From: Apostichopus japonicus
Lineage: Eukaryota > Echinodermata > Holothuroidea > Aspidochirotida > Stichopodidae
Reading direction: 5' to 3'
Length of the DNA stretch: 64,000 nt
NCBI RefSeq assembly: GCF_037975245.1
Contig: NC_092583.1
Location: forward strand, 4,805,264-4,869,263
Position 1 is the first letter of the stretch; each line of letters starts with the position of its first letter. The position numbers were made by a program, and so were the translations under genes. Positions 23,501 to 35,584 of this stretch are shown here, in pieces. Below the pieces are notes generated by a model, which saw only the letters and a list, made by a program, of their open reading frames with translations, ran no database searches and was not told the origin of the DNA.

Positions 23501-23841
23501 CATACCTTTATGTGGCTTTACAAATAGGGCTTTTAGGATAAGTAGGTAAATATCATATTAAAACTTATCACAGAAACACGAATGTCTGACAATCGAATAC
23601 AGTGGCGGCCTGTGCAAGGAAATGTTGGGTTATATTGTATACGCGTATCAGTGAGACATATACATGCCTGCACTATGCATAAAACGATAACTTGCATACG
23701 ATCAAGGCTATGATAATTTCGACTCACCATTGCACGTCGCTTCCTCCCGATCCAGTTCCAAAAGTTTCCTTTTCTGTCTCTGACTCTCCCTGAGCCTCTT
23801 TCCTCTCTCCTGACCTGACATTTCGAATGTTGGCAACCCAT
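14219..23841 (-). CDS. Glu/Lys/Arg-rich coiled-coil protein with myristoylation-type N terminus (5 exons)
   Basis: Exons 23841-23728, 16968-16788, 16641-15296, 15011-14892 and 14524-14219 join with every phase consistent (0, 1, 0, 0), giving 688 residues. The N terminus MGCQHSK fits an N-myristoylation signal (Gly2, Ser6, Lys7), with Cys3 for palmitoylation and basic residues after it. Residues 183-207 are nearly all Glu/Asp. About residues 297-535 are charged K/E/R heptad-like sequence expected to form a long coiled coil, broken by the non-helical stretch YLRENGFVSEEIDDED. The tail (588-688) is Asn/Pro/Arg-rich and ends FFQRQHRQ. I do not recognise the family; charged coiled coils give false homology. 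A membrane-tethered scaffold or cytoskeletal role is inference. The four 3' exons are solid; the link to the first exon is the weakest. Confidence 0.62.
14525..14891. other. Intron of coiled-coil gene
   Basis: 367 bases, containing a C-run and CCCA repeat (14727-14775). Nothing else seen. Confidence 0.6.
14892..15011 (-). CDS. Coiled-coil gene, exon 4
   Basis: Exactly 40 codons, phase 0 on both sides: acceptor ATCTACAG at 15012, donor AAT|GTGAGT (GT 14891-14890). Encodes VKQNQTTSQPNQRSS... ending QSIGFSN. Too short to be found without the splice signals; frame and signals agree. Confidence 0.75.
15296..16641 (-). CDS. Coiled-coil gene, main exon
   Basis: Acceptor TTTCCACTTCAG (AG 16643-16642), donor AGGAAG|GTATTT (GT 15295-15294). 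1346 bases: it completes a Gly codon from exon 2, then 448 codons. Contains the acidic run and the whole coiled-coil region, ending DDLLQRK. The frame stays open past the donor to a stop at 15221, but that extension (VFMNYKSH...) is intron. Confidence 0.85.
16788..16968 (-). CDS. Coiled-coil gene, exon 2
   Basis: Acceptor with T/C tract ending ATGTAG (AG 16970-16969); donor CAA G|GTGGGT (GT 16787-16786). Reads VRILKSSDDDVSATTHVEQL...EGLQQ, then a split Gly codon. The frame and phase fit the main exon exactly, which is why I include it although no intact long frame marks it. Confidence 0.75.
19936..20334 (+). mobile_element. hAT-like MITE, family 2, copy A
   Basis: 399 bases. The ends are CAGTGGCGGAGCGTCC and, reverse-complemented, CAGTGGCGGAGCTA. 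The flanking 8-mers CTCTTAAG and TTCTTAAA agree at 6 of 8 positions, suggesting an older insertion. A second copy lies at 46213-46565. Confidence 0.75.
21640..22150 (+). repeat. Degenerate direct repeats with G/C runs
   Basis: GGGCAAAGTACTT-containing segments at about 21648-21700 and 22102-22150 flank two imperfect copies of a roughly 115-base unit (about 21783 and 21891 onward) sharing GATGGGGAGGGG and AAGCAGAATTTCAG words. Short frames across it have no domain. Confidence 0.6.
23728..23841 (-). CDS. Coiled-coil gene, first coding exon (MGCQHSK)
   Basis: ATG at 23841-23839 has an optimal context (A at -3, G at +4) and an in-frame TAG 21 bases upstream (23862-23860). The exon reads MGCQHSKCQVRREERG...GRKRRAM and stops at the donor ATG|GTGAGT (GT 23727-23726) in phase 0, matching exon 2. 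An overlapping frame (ATG 23821, MSGQERGKRL...) would leave phase 1 and need an extra exon not seen. The 6.8-kb gap to exon 2 makes this a hypothesis. Confidence 0.48.
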
Positions 23842-24863
23842 GATATTACTTGCGCCGCGCTATCCGTTCCCTGCTTCAATCCTGGCTCGCCGTCTGTATA
23901 CCTTCACAGTAAGGAATGTATTACTATACGACGTACACGTACATGTGTATGGGAAGCAATACATCTCGAAGTTTACGTTGCACGCAGCAACGCATTGTGA
24001 CGCAAGAGGGTCAGCCTGACAGACTCCTCAAAACGGTGGCGCTGTTCCAGTTCACTTATGATGGACTGTTCTTCGGTACTTACTATACTACATACATTCC
24101 ACTGGAGTCCTTCTGACTCTACATTACGTTACCATTGCTCGGCCTACAAATAAAACTGGATGTTATTACTACATTTACAAAAGCGTATTACGACACCCAA
24201 CTATACTCACGTATCGAAAATACCCTAGTAAAGTTTGAACATGAAGAAAGTACAATATTATTTAGGCGGGTAACTTGGCCTAAACCCTGACAGCCGTAGC
24301 CCGGATCCTATTTGTAAAGAAGATTCATTTTAAAGCCTCTTCTATGAAAGTCTTGTAACCTTTAGTACGACAGGAATGTATCGTTTGAAAAACATGACAG
24401 CCTCATGGGGTTTCATATATATTTGGATACAATATATTTGTGTGCAACGCCGTAAAGCGGTCAAACCGGTGCGGTCGTCCGGGGCCCCTTGTCCAAGGGG
24501 TCTGGTGAAAAGTACTGTCAAAAAATAACCACTCATCCGCTAAAACCTACTGCGTCCATTCGGCAAATTAAACGATTCTATTTCTATGTTCTCTTTAGGG
24601 CTCATTGCTTTGTCATCTACTACTGCTAGAAAAGGCCGTTTTCTAAATATGTTGTCGGGCCCACCAAATATAGCATGAAAGCGGTCGGTATTGCTGAAGG
24701 CCCCTTTAGAATCATCAAATGAGCCCTTCAATCGGACGTCGGACCCACGAAGAAATAGAAGTTCTTAGGAGTTGTCCGCATCGGAATGATAGAAAACTAT
24801 TTGACAAATTCACTACGGTCGTGTAAACTTAATGTAAAAAGTTATGTCTGAGTTAAGATTAAT

Positions 24864-25235
24864 CACTGGCGTAGGAAGGTACTTTTGAGTGGGGGGGGGG
24901 GGGGCTGAAGACTGATGGCCGGCCTGGGGGAGGGGTCTAAGGGGAGGGGGTGTCCCCCTCCCCTTTGGAATTTTTTGCATTTCCAGGTAGCCTCAGATGC
25001 AATTTGGTGCAATATAGCACACTTCAACACCCACTCCATTTTGTAAACTTAATTTTGTATTTTCACCAAGCCTTAGATGCAATTTGGTGCTCCAAATGAG
25101 ATTTTTTTCTCATTTGGAAATGAAAAAGGGGTTTTCTGACTTGCGAAGCGGGGGGGGCGGAATGATACTTCCGCCCCTCCACATTTTTCACTGGGGGGGC
25201 TGGCGCCCCCCAGCCCCCCGGTTCCTACGCCCTTG
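24864..25235 (-). mobile_element. hAT-like MITE, family 1, copy B
   Basis: 372 bases, reverse orientation relative to copy A. Flanking 8-mers AGATTAAT (24856-24863) and ACATTAAT (25236-25243) match at 7 of 8 positions. The 5' edge here reads CACTGGCGTAGG instead of CAGTGGCGTAGG. Only 379 bases separate it from copy C in opposite orientation. Confidence 0.83.
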
Positions 25236-25614
25236 ACATTAATTTTTTACTTGCAGTTGGTCGTCCCTGGTTAGCATGCCTTTAGCAATTATACGGTAAC
25301 AAAGCCTTGCTATTTTATGTAAATTATATCGTAGGATAAGTTTTAAAAATGATATGATTTTATTGATTTAATATCTATTAACTTATGTCTTGAATACTTT
25401 TCAGTACATTCTTGAAGTTCTCCGCTTCCCGGTACCAACCCCCCCCCCCCCCCCCCTCCAACCAAAAAAGAAAGAAAAAAGAGAGGGAACATTAAATACA
25501 CAGGCAAATATACAGGCTTACCAAATGTGGCTTTCCTTTCATGTCCATTTCTCATGATTGCTACTCCGCTGCTTTCCAGTAAGTATATCATCGCGTTATT
25601 TCCTGATAAACTTG

Positions 25615-25974
25615 CAAGGGGGTAGGAACCGGGGGGCTGGGGGGCGCCAGCCCCCCACTGAAAAATATGGGGGCGGAAGTATCATTCCACCCCCCCGCTC
25701 CGCGAGTCAGAAAACCCCTTTTTCATTTCCAAATGAGAAAAAAATCTCATTTGGAGCACCAAATTGCATCTATAAGGCCAGGTGAAAATGCAAAATTATT
25801 TACAAAATGGATTGGGTGTTGAAGTGTGCTATATTGCACCAAATTGCATCTAAGGCCACCTGGAAATGCCAAAAAATCCAAAGGGGAGGGGGACACCCCC
25901 TCCCTTTAGACCCCTCCCCCAGGCCGGCCATCAGTCTTCAGCCCCCCACTCGAAAGTACCTTCCTACGCCACTG
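25615..25974 (+). mobile_element. hAT-like MITE, family 1, copy C
   Basis: 360 bases, with perfect 8-base duplication TAAACTTG (25607-25614 and 25975-25982). Closely similar to copies A and B, including the internal words GCACCAAATTGCATCT and GGCCGGCCATCAGTCTTC. Confidence 0.87.
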
Positions 25975-28784
25975 TAAACTTGGCAAGCATTTAGACTCAG
26001 AGACAAAGGAGAATATTTCTAATGAGGTGCGAGGGGGGGGGCGGGGGCGGGGTGGGGGCGGAGGGTACAGTGTTATTGGCTGATGTATACAGAGGAGTCA
26101 ATGGAAAATACCAAATGATTCCTTGAAAGCATGCCCAGCCATTTTCAATTTCTTGTATATTTTCTACGCCTCGAAAATGAGCAGATGAGAAGCTGTCAGG
26201 GACAACGGCAGCCGGGATGTCGTGTTCAATTTATAAATAGAGAGTCTACAAACATCGTCAATAAGAAGCCTGTATTCACTGTGACAAAATGACACTATTT
26301 TTGGGAGTATCTCAATATAGTTTCAATGCATGCTTAATTATTGACCTATATTGTACCAATGAATTGTTGTGAAGAGGAAACATGCATATACCAGACTGAA
26401 TAAGGGTTTCTTTTTTAGAAAGTTTGGTTTGATACATGGCATATGACATTTGTGTCATTAATTACTAGTGCGCGATAAACTTACGGAGGTCTGTATCCTT
26501 AGTATCCTTCATAGTAGGTTTGTGTGTCTCGGTCAATTTATCAGTTTGGTATATACGCTTACTTGCCTAGCTGCTGTTTAACCGTGTAGACTAAGATCTA
26601 TTTTAACGGTGTAGACGATTTATGGAATATATCGTATTATCACTGTAGTTGTATGCAAGTTGTTAATGCTGTTCAGTTCAATGACTGTCAACGCCGGGGT
26701 CAAACTTAGCAGTATTTGTGCACGTGCCAAAAATAGTGTGTTGAACTTACAGGGATATCATTTTCCGATGGCTTAAACTGATTGCTTAATAAATTTGCTT
26801 TAAATTTAAATGAAATGAAGAAACCATTCCGTTATAGTTGTCTATTATGCAAAGGCTAAATGACAAAATTGATGAAGGTGTCTTTCCATATATATAGGGA
26901 GTAGAAATAACTGCTTGAATGCATGTTAAGAGTGCAATATCATAAAATGTCAAAGTCAGTGAGATTCAAGTTTTATCTACTTAAAAACTCCTTTCTAGGT
27001 TATGAATTTATAGTGGTTTTCCCTCCCTTACCCTCCCATGGTGTTACTTCCATATCGTCTTCTAGAATCTCACTTTTTGTTGGAACAGAGAGTAACTGGA
27101 ACTTCCATGCCAACAGGAAGGTGATCCCGGGACTTGCACTCTTTGTATTTAACCTGATGTTGTTATGGTATGTAGAGAACAAAGTCATTTAGACCGATCC
27201 ATGTCAGCCTTTTTTTCGCCCCTGATGATTGTTCAGAACTGGGGATTACTGAATGAAACACGTACAACGAAAGACTCACAAGAAAATAACACGAAAGTAA
27301 CACATATTTCCGTCGATAGCTGTTCTGGAGGGTCTTGTTTCTTTTTCGTTTTATGTTTTTCAGCATGCGTTAGAGGGCGTTTTGTTCGGCGAATATATGT
27401 TTGGGCTTTACCGTGCCCACCGTAGTAATTAAAGCAAGACAACAAACATCCTGTTATTTATCGACGAAAATACAGCCATCAAATTCCTTGCAGAAATAAG
27501 CAATGCAGTAGCCACCGGCTCATCTGAGAAGGTAAAGTCTATTCGAATGACATATTCTTGAAATACTGCATGAAGAAATCAACGCATCTTAAACGGAGCT
27601 AATTCCTCTGCAAAGTCTCTTCTCTTGGAGTCGGCTTGCTGATATTACACTAGTAGCAGGCCTTACGTTAGCAGCAGTATTAACAATGGCGTGTACCCAT
27701 GTTGCACCAGAGTGTAGGCTTAGCTATGCGTATTGTTTCATATGTGTGAAACGCTCGTTAGGATAAGTGATTTAAGTAACAAGATACATGCACTGAAAAT
27801 AAACGTTACCAAGATGGCATGCAAATATGCTCAGTAATGTTCTTATGAATAAAGCCCTCAAATTACATCCGAATATGAGAGGTGATGTGCTCGTAAAGAA
27901 TGTGTGTTTTGATTAGCCTTCACCATTTGGCTGGGTGCTGCAGTTGACCACATTCTGGAGGTCATGTTGCTTTAACTAACTAGGCTACTTGGTTTGCAAG
28001 TCTTAAAAGGTAGCCTAGTCCAGATGTACTTCTGAAATGCTGTTATGAAGCTATCAAAAATCATTGATTACACTACTAGATTCCCAGTTATGCCATTGAA
28101 ACTTCATTTCATAGCATTTTTAATAATTTTTAATAATAATTTTTAATAATAGCAAAGAGATGAGTTGTTGACCACCAGATGTTTGACATGATCAGTATTA
28201 GTGTTGGATCCGGCTGGTCCAACCAGAGCCTGAATAACATTTAAGACTTACTCTGTACAATTTCCTATAGTACTTGGGGAGGTGATATTTTCGGTCAGTT
28301 TTTCTTTGCAAAATGTTAACCAGGTTTATATATCGTAGTCCTTTGATCCTCAATTTTGAAAATGAGATGAAATGCAATAAACAGCATAGAGCTATCAGGA
28401 AAGTCATTTATCCAAGTTAGTAGGCCTCAAGAAGAAATTAAATTTAAATGCTCTGAGTAAAAGTCTTAATATCTGGACAACGTAGACTAATGGAATCTCA
28501 TTGAAGCATGCATAGTATTTCTAGGCTACAACTACGCATATATCTAAATGCCACTGCATAATTAACCCTGGAAAGGTTATTGTTCCAATTAATACTCACT
28601 TTAGACTTCTGCTACCAATGAAGAAGCAATGTACAAAAGTGTAAAAAGAATGTTACCAAAAACAATTGTCAGAATCATCAACAAGATTAATGGACATCTT
28701 GGTAAACAGATTCAAATTAGGAACATCAGCATATGGATGGCTTCTGTATCACGGAGCACTGTCAGCAGTACTAGTGTAGGTTAA

Positions 28785-29147
28785 AGGCATTGAAGACTCG
28801 CCCCAAATGGCGTGCCCCGCTCTGAAAAAAGTTAACTTTCCGTTGCTTGCAAGTGAAGTTTGCTGCTTATCGCTACAAAATGCAGACAGTAATGAAACGT
28901 GATACCTTGTTATCTTTAGCTGGACCTGAGATGTCCATCGCTGTATCCTTTGTACACTGTGCTGTGTGTATTGCCCGCAGCTGTATGTACTGACTGTACA
29001 CTAGTGTCTAACTACAGAAGGTAGCAAGCTGTGTGTGCATATTTTCTGGCATCGATGGTGGTGTCTAACAATTCTGTTACACCTCATTCGAAACTAGGTC
29101 AGATTACCGGCATTAGACGTTTCTTTTAACGCGAGTCTTCACACCCT
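28785..29147 (+). mobile_element. TTAA-flanked MITE (piggyBac-like), copy A
   Basis: Flanked by TTAA at 28781-28784 and 29148-29151. The termini AGGCATTGAAGACTCGC and (reverse complement of right end) AGGGTGTGAAGACTCGC agree at 14 of 17 positions. TTAA target sites with AGG-type starts are typical of piggyBac-like elements. 363 bases, no transposase. A second copy, interrupted by another transposon, starts at 60231. Confidence 0.75.
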
Positions 29148-30049
29148 TTAATTTTTTCAAAATATCTAGGATCAACAAACTTTAGTAATTGAACTGAGAT
29201 ATTGCTTAACTTTAAAGTTATTATACAAAATATGGCAAGGAATCACTAAGGCAACTTTTACTCCACTAGCACTGCTCAGATCAAAGCGATATTTTACACA
29301 GTGAAAATTTAATGTCTCATTACATGGTGACCAAATTTAAACTTCGACCTTTCCAGCTTACTGCACTAGTGCACTGAAAGCTTAGTGAAAATGACACCCT
29401 TCTATGCAATTTCCATATCAATATTCATTATTTTTATTGAGTTATATATCTATCGTTAAACATTTTGAATAAAATTTGCTAGATTTATTAACGAGTCTGT
29501 AGATTCTACAAACTTCAATCAAAATTTGCAAGCCCCCCCCCAACATATCATGCACCAATCAACTCTCTCTGTTTTGTTTACAAACGTTAGACCTAGGACT
29601 TTCACTGGCTAGTCAGTGGTAGGTACATTTTCTTGAATAGTATCTTCTTTAGTCTTACTGATGTAGCTTGCAAAATTGTGTCATTTCCTCCATTACAAGG
29701 AATGAAAAGGTGTTTTCAAACGTTTCCTCCTTGAAATTGGGTAAAGAAAGTGGACGATACAAGTATAACTAGGTAACATTTGTGTAATGAACATGCCGAT
29801 ATGGTCGGTCGCAGTGATTTTATGATAAATCGTTCGCGCCATAAGGACAACAGAAAATGAATTTCTTTCTTTTGATTGCGACAACTTCTCTCCATTAAAC
29901 CCACCTGGTCAGAGTGCATTTAGAATAAGAAACATTAAATCTGCTTTGGAAGTTTGTTTTCTGAAATGCATCAGCAAACAGGTATTGAGACTTTAAGGTT
30001 GACAAAGCATCTTTTTTCCACCATCAATCTGTGTCGAGTGAGACTCTGA

Positions 30050-30503
30050 GGTAGCATACGCCTATTAAAAGTTCCATTGACTTAACACACTAAATCACAA
30101 AAGTAATGTGGTCTTTAAGTCGATCTAGATAGTTCTCACAAGCTAAACGCTACCCATCACTGGGTAGCTGACAAGTTGGCCATTCATTGCAACATCAATT
30201 TTCCACAGGTGACCATGACCATACAGATTTTTTGCTATGAGTTCCTGAAGTTTTGTTAGTACTTGTAAACAAACCTCTTTACTCAGTAGTAAACAATTTT
30301 CGTATTCTGCTCCTGAGAGGGGTCTAAAATTGCCTCAATTGACCCACTTTTTGTTCTTCCATTTATGTTCTTCAACATTCAAGCCACATAACACCAGATC
30401 CTGATTGATAACATATCAGGAAAGATGTTAATTTGCTGCATTTTGGCACTTTTCTGAACACTCAAGCGGATTTATAAAGACTTTAATAGGAGTATGCCAC
30501 ACT
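30050..30503 (+). repeat. Dispersed repeat with inverted termini, copy A
   Basis: Near-reverse complement of 52228-52675. Its ends resemble each other in inverted form: GGTAGCATACGCCTATTAAA near 30050, and the complement of TTTAATAGGAGTATGCCAC near 30482. Probably a MITE; the exact borders and target duplication are not resolved. Confidence 0.6.
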
Positions 30504-32021
30504 GAAACTGCCCAAAAATAAGCAAGGCATAGTGAGGACAGCAAACTTGTTTCAAAACTCCTTAGTTTATATATTTTGCAAAGTATGACCATTGGCATGT
30601 AGAAATCATTTATGAGATGTTTGGTCACATCTAGTATATTGTTTTGCTGACAAAAACAAACTTGATTTCTTCTCTTTGTTGTTATACCGAACCGTTGTTA
30701 GTGTAAGGCACAGTGAAGCCTGACCCACTCCGCAGTTGCATGCTGTCTGCAAAAATTGGTTTTAATACCACAGTGACAAATAATTATGAATTATAGATTT
30801 GATGAAAGTCAAATTTGCTCTAAAAGGTTCTTTTACTTATGTAATTTTAATAGTGGGAACAACTTGTCATGTATGGAAATCATGACAATTTCTTACTGAT
30901 GATCTTTACCCAACTTACCATACATGTGTTTATATTTGGAACGTTTTCTTGAAGTAGCCTAAATACAGGTTACTGTACATACATGTAGGGACATTGCATT
31001 TAATCAAAACATTTAACTATTTTGTTAAAGTTGAACTAGATCTCTACCATAATCCTTTAGACACTGAAGTGTTTGACTTTTAAGTAGGATGCCTCTCTAG
31101 AGAGTTTGCTTAAAGTAGAACGATAGTGACAGAAAAAAAAATCTCTCATTTTCATATATAATGTAGTTTATATGTTACCAAGCAACATATTTTTTTAATT
31201 TTCCAAATAGCACACCGGAAAGTAATAAAAAAGGGAATTGAAACATCGTTTTTTCGTCTCCGTAATTTAGGAATTTGCAAACACTGCAACGACCTTGAAC
31301 AGCCCTCAGGTCAGTGAATGACGTCACTGTGATGATCTTTTCTGTTGTGAACTGTTCAGTACGGAGCTGTGCGTGCATTTCGTGTCAGCATAACTGTTAT
31401 TTTCCGGCGTAATGTTCAAGACATAAATAGATACTGAATATAATGGTGTTTCTTGATTTCTTCACCACGTGTTTACAAGTTTTTTTTACGAAATTTGCGG
31501 CGATTTCGCAACGATTTCCCAATATCTGAAGAGGTAACTCGCAAGCTGACCCAAAGTAACGTAAATCTCAAGATCACGTTTTTGGCGGGTTTTATACAGA
31601 GTGATGTATGAATGTGCCCACTTACCAGTCAAACTGGCACAATAACAAAAGTGATGATCATGATAGTCTCAAACGTAGTTTAGTATAACATCCGAAAGAA
31701 AATCCAAAGTTCTAAACAAAGTAGATTCGCTTGTATGCACTAGGCCTACTGTAAAACATAAACGTTCCTTGTTCCGTGCGTCATTAAATCCAACAGAAAG
31801 GTTTCACTGAGCTTGAAATACAACCGCATTTGAACTCAATCGAGTAGTTAGTCTAGCTCGAACAATTTTCTCACTACATGCAATGCCTATTGCGTTTATT
31901 CACATGCATGCCTCGTGGTTTGGGCTTCAGGAGGAATTGTATTCTAGCCCAACTTCACGTAGGTCCGCAAACGGTACTTTCACACTGTGCAAACATAAGT
32001 GACAGTGTGCGCTACCGTAAG

Positions 32022-32994
32022 CAGTGGCGTCGCCAAGGGGGGGGGGGGCAGGGGGGCACGTGCCCCCCTGGAAAACCTAGTGCCCCCCGAGTGCCCCCCC
32101 CATCTGAGATTTGGGTTGGTAAAAAAATATATATATATATATTTTGTTATATTCAACTCCCATCATCTGAGTTGGTTTTTCATAAGGACAAAGAAGCACA
32201 GTAATTCGTATTTTCTTCAAATGAGCTGCGAAAAAATGAAAAAGTTTATCCTTGACCGTCGGGTATCGAAGTCGTAACCCGCGCCATCACAACTCGTGAA
32301 TTGGATGCCTGTGAAATGCCGAAAATTCGGACCTGCTGTGAGAAGGGAGGGTACTGCAGTATGTTGCCTTAGTCTGAGGTTGACAGGTTAGGAGCTGACG
32401 AAATGTGAGAATGTGAGGGTCCGCAGGCACCATACTTGCCTATATTTGTAGACCCATATATTAACCCTGTTGTGTAGGGGGTGCAGAGGTCATTTGAGGT
32501 CAGATGCTTGTAGGAACAAATGGCGAATGTTCACACCTGCATACTGAGCTATACTCGATGTGTGATCAAACTTTGGATTGCATGGTGAGATCCCTGATAA
32601 GAGCCAATAACGATGCTGGAACCTGTTACATCTTAATAGATAATGGGAGAAAACGAGGACAAGAAAGGAGTCGGGGGTCATGCACACATTAATTCAACAA
32701 ATGTAGGTTCTATTGATAGGGTTAGGCATAATATCGACAGCATGTGGTTCATATCCTCTGCAAAATTCTGCGCATTGTTTAAATCATTACCTCAAAAATA
32801 GCAATTTCTGGAGATATCTTCAGATCGAATTTAGCATCAAATGTGGCACCATTTTGCATCTAGCCCATCCTCCGTATGCGACCCCTCCCCTTAGACCCCT
32901 CCCCAGGACGGCGATCTGTATCCACCTAAGTGCCCCCATCAAATTCTGGTGCCCCCCTGTGCCCCCCAGACTGAAAAGTCTGGTGACGCCACTG
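32022..32994 (+). mobile_element. hAT-like non-autonomous element, 973 bp
   Basis: Perfect 8-base duplication ACCGTAAG (32014-32021 and 32995-33002). Ends CAGTGGCGTCGCCA and, reverse-complemented, CAGTGGCGTCACCA. The outer parts resemble family 1 (G/C runs, GCACCATTTTGCATCTAGCC, CCCCTTAGACCCCTCCCC). The middle (about 32210-32740) is unrelated and may be a later insertion. No transposase frame. Confidence 0.87.
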
Positions 32995-35099
32995 ACCGTA
33001 AGTAATACTTACACGATGTTTTGTTTCGCTCGAGCATACATACATTTCCTATTCGTATTACATTTAAAGTGGTTTGGAGGGTATGAACACATCTCTGCCC
33101 AAAAAAACTCTGCCTAAGCGACGTCCATGCCCCAATTGAAATTTGCACGTGGATTCTCTCCTCACATAGTCATTGGGTTGTTCACGTATGACATGTCTTC
33201 CAGTTCCAACACTTACTGTTGCATTTATCGGGATATATATAAATAATGCGGCATAAAAGCATCAATCTTTCAAACTTTTGTTACTTTAGTGACCTTGCCA
33301 CACGCAAATTTCAATTGGGCCCGAGATGGCTCTATGACCGATTATTCCGTAATTTACATTGGGGCAGTCGGTTTCACTAAAACGACAAGAAAAAGCAGGA
33401 ACAATAACACCTTATTAAAATTAGACCGTTAAATGTCTCACGCAGTGTATCAAATCTCCTCTCTGGTTTAGGTTGTTTGTCGAGTCCAATATAGAGTAGG
33501 TTGCAACTAAACTTACACACTAAGTGCACACAGCTGAAGTACACTACGCCGAGCTCACTTTGTTATCATCATAATGACGTCACATGTCACTGTAGATCAC
33601 GTGATCATCATATCGCTGTTCGCGAAAAGCCCAATTTTTGTTTAAAAAATCAACGAGTTTAGGAATTTTTTTTAAGCCTTTCCCAACATCGGATTGACTT
33701 GAATTTTCACATGTGTAATATGGAAACCAACTAGAATACTCTTGAATAAAATCGTATTTTTTCGTCGATGCTGAAAAATCACTATCGTTCATCTTTAAAA
33801 ACAAACTTATATCCCCCAAAAACTGGAACAATATATTTTAACAGAGCAAAGTGCAAGATAGCTTAATTTCTGTGAGCTACTGTATTCTAAACCTTGTTAA
33901 TTTTGTTGTATTTAGACTATGTTTTACAAATTAGGGAACAGGCACCCACAGTGAAATGTGGGACGGACACTAACAGTGTTACAGTTCTACACCAATGTTA
34001 GCTAAATATAATTAGTAACATCAGTCCATGACATCGGTCAAGTCATCCAAGTGAGATGCTGTAAGGTAACAGTGTTATATACAGTTCTGTTCTAATGTGT
34101 ACATGTTTTGCTGAACATACAGTACATGCCCATGAAATGGGTCAAGGCAACCAAATTGAAATACTTCAATGATGGTACAGTTCTATACTAATGTGTGTAC
34201 ATGTGTGTTGATTATATATAATGTTCAGTTAAATATCAATGTGCTGAGTATTACCCAAAAGCTTTATCAGTCACATATACGCCACAATAGGTGAAGGCTT
34301 GAAGCAGGATTCATGATTTCATTCTGCTCCTTGATTCACATCAGGTGATGTATTAAATAGAAACTTGACTTTAAGTCAACTTCAAATATTCTTTTATAAA
34401 CTAGAAATCTGGAGAAATGAGTATGAATGTACAGTAAATCAGTGAGAAACACTGTTTATAGGTGTACCCCTTTTATTGAACTGAAATAGAGATCCTACAG
34501 TACAACAAAAACATTTGAGATGAGATAAACGACATCACTGTTTGTTTGTTACCTGTACAGTAATGTAGGCAACCTTTATTATATGAAGCATGAATGAAAC
34601 TGCCTTTTCATGATAAAGTGTGATTCAAACCATGACAGCTTAAGCTAAGTACAAAGCACAATTAGATATGCCCCAGTGATTGCTTATCTATGTTCTCATG
34701 TGCATGTGCAGGTATATATGAAACACACTGTTAATGTTCTGGTGGTTGAGAATTGATTGAGAATTTGTAAGCAATGTCAGCACTTGTCTGGGAAAATCAG
34801 AAAGGGCTGTCTGCAATGTCTTACTTTCTAATTCATTTTTTGGAAGTGAATAGATTTGTACATGTACTGGATGATTTCATTTGTAAAATTTTGTGTTTTA
34901 AAATTTAGACAATCGAAGGAAGATCACATGCCATCAGTTGTTTTGACTTTCATTATGGACAAGAAATGCATGATTTTTTACTATCATCAAATTGATTGTA
35001 TCCAATAATCAGTACTATCACCAAGAATCAGTTTGAATCAGTACAGACAAATTGTCAAAACAGAAGGTTTTTATTCCTTGCCGGAGGCGGAAGGAATCT

Positions 35100-35580
35100 A
35101 CGATGGTTGTTTCATGTGTGTGTGTGTGTGTGTGTGCATCTGAGAATTGCCTGTAAACACCATAGCTCAAAAACTTCATTTTCATATTGGATTACCTTCA
35201 TGCTTGGTATGTGGATCCGTCCTATTGAGTACAAGAACTCTATTCTTTTCTGTGAAGTTCAATGGTCATTTGGGGTCAACAGAGGTCAAAGTCTGGAAAC
35301 TTTGTAAACACAAGAACTCAGAAAGTACATTCAGCTTAGTGAGTACAAGATCTCTATTGAAATTGGTGGAGATCAAAGGTCATTTGCGGTCAATATAAGT
35401 CAAAAGTCTGTATGACTTTGTAAACATGATGAAAAACTCAAAAAGTACATATTTGTGGAACTTCATACTGAGTATGTAGAACCAGCTCAGTGATTGCAAG
35501 AACCTTACTGTAAATGGTAGAGGTAAAAGATCACATGAGGCCAACATATGTCAAAGTACAGTTTGTAATCCATGTTAACT
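35100..35580 (+). repeat. TG microsatellite and GAGGTCAAAGGTCA-type repeat
   Basis: A (TG)n run at about 35115-35137 is followed by imperfect repetitions of AGTACAAGAACTCTATT and GGTCATTTGGGGTCAA-like words. Similar words occur near 1627 and 62520-63110, so this is a dispersed family. Confidence 0.6.
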
Positions 35581-35584
35581 CCAT

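Larger units (their letters stand above)
16969..23727. other. Intron 1 of coiled-coil gene
   Basis: About 6.8 kb if the first exon is right. It contains a degenerate relative of the hAT-like families (about 17230-17660, with GCACCACATTACATCTAGG and CCTCCTCTTAGACCC words shared with family 1), an intact hAT-like element (19936-20334) and a degenerate repeat block (21640-22150). No further exon is evident. Confidence 0.45.

Noticed and set aside
23349-23549. Cys-rich 66-codon plus-strand frame (CICCSSGCFQIKSLPSEL)
   Set aside because: Looks like a zinc-binding fragment but has no family match I know and no convincing splice partners.
24342-24731. Two adjacent minus-strand frames (GGPDNIFRKRPFLAVVDD)
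   Set aside because: Could be a decayed transposon fragment, but no family motif could be assigned and stops separate them.
33580-33831. 83-codon minus-strand frame (MFQFLGDISLFLKMND)
   Set aside because: Composition is plausible, but it has no domain, no partner exon and overlaps CRE/E-box sites.
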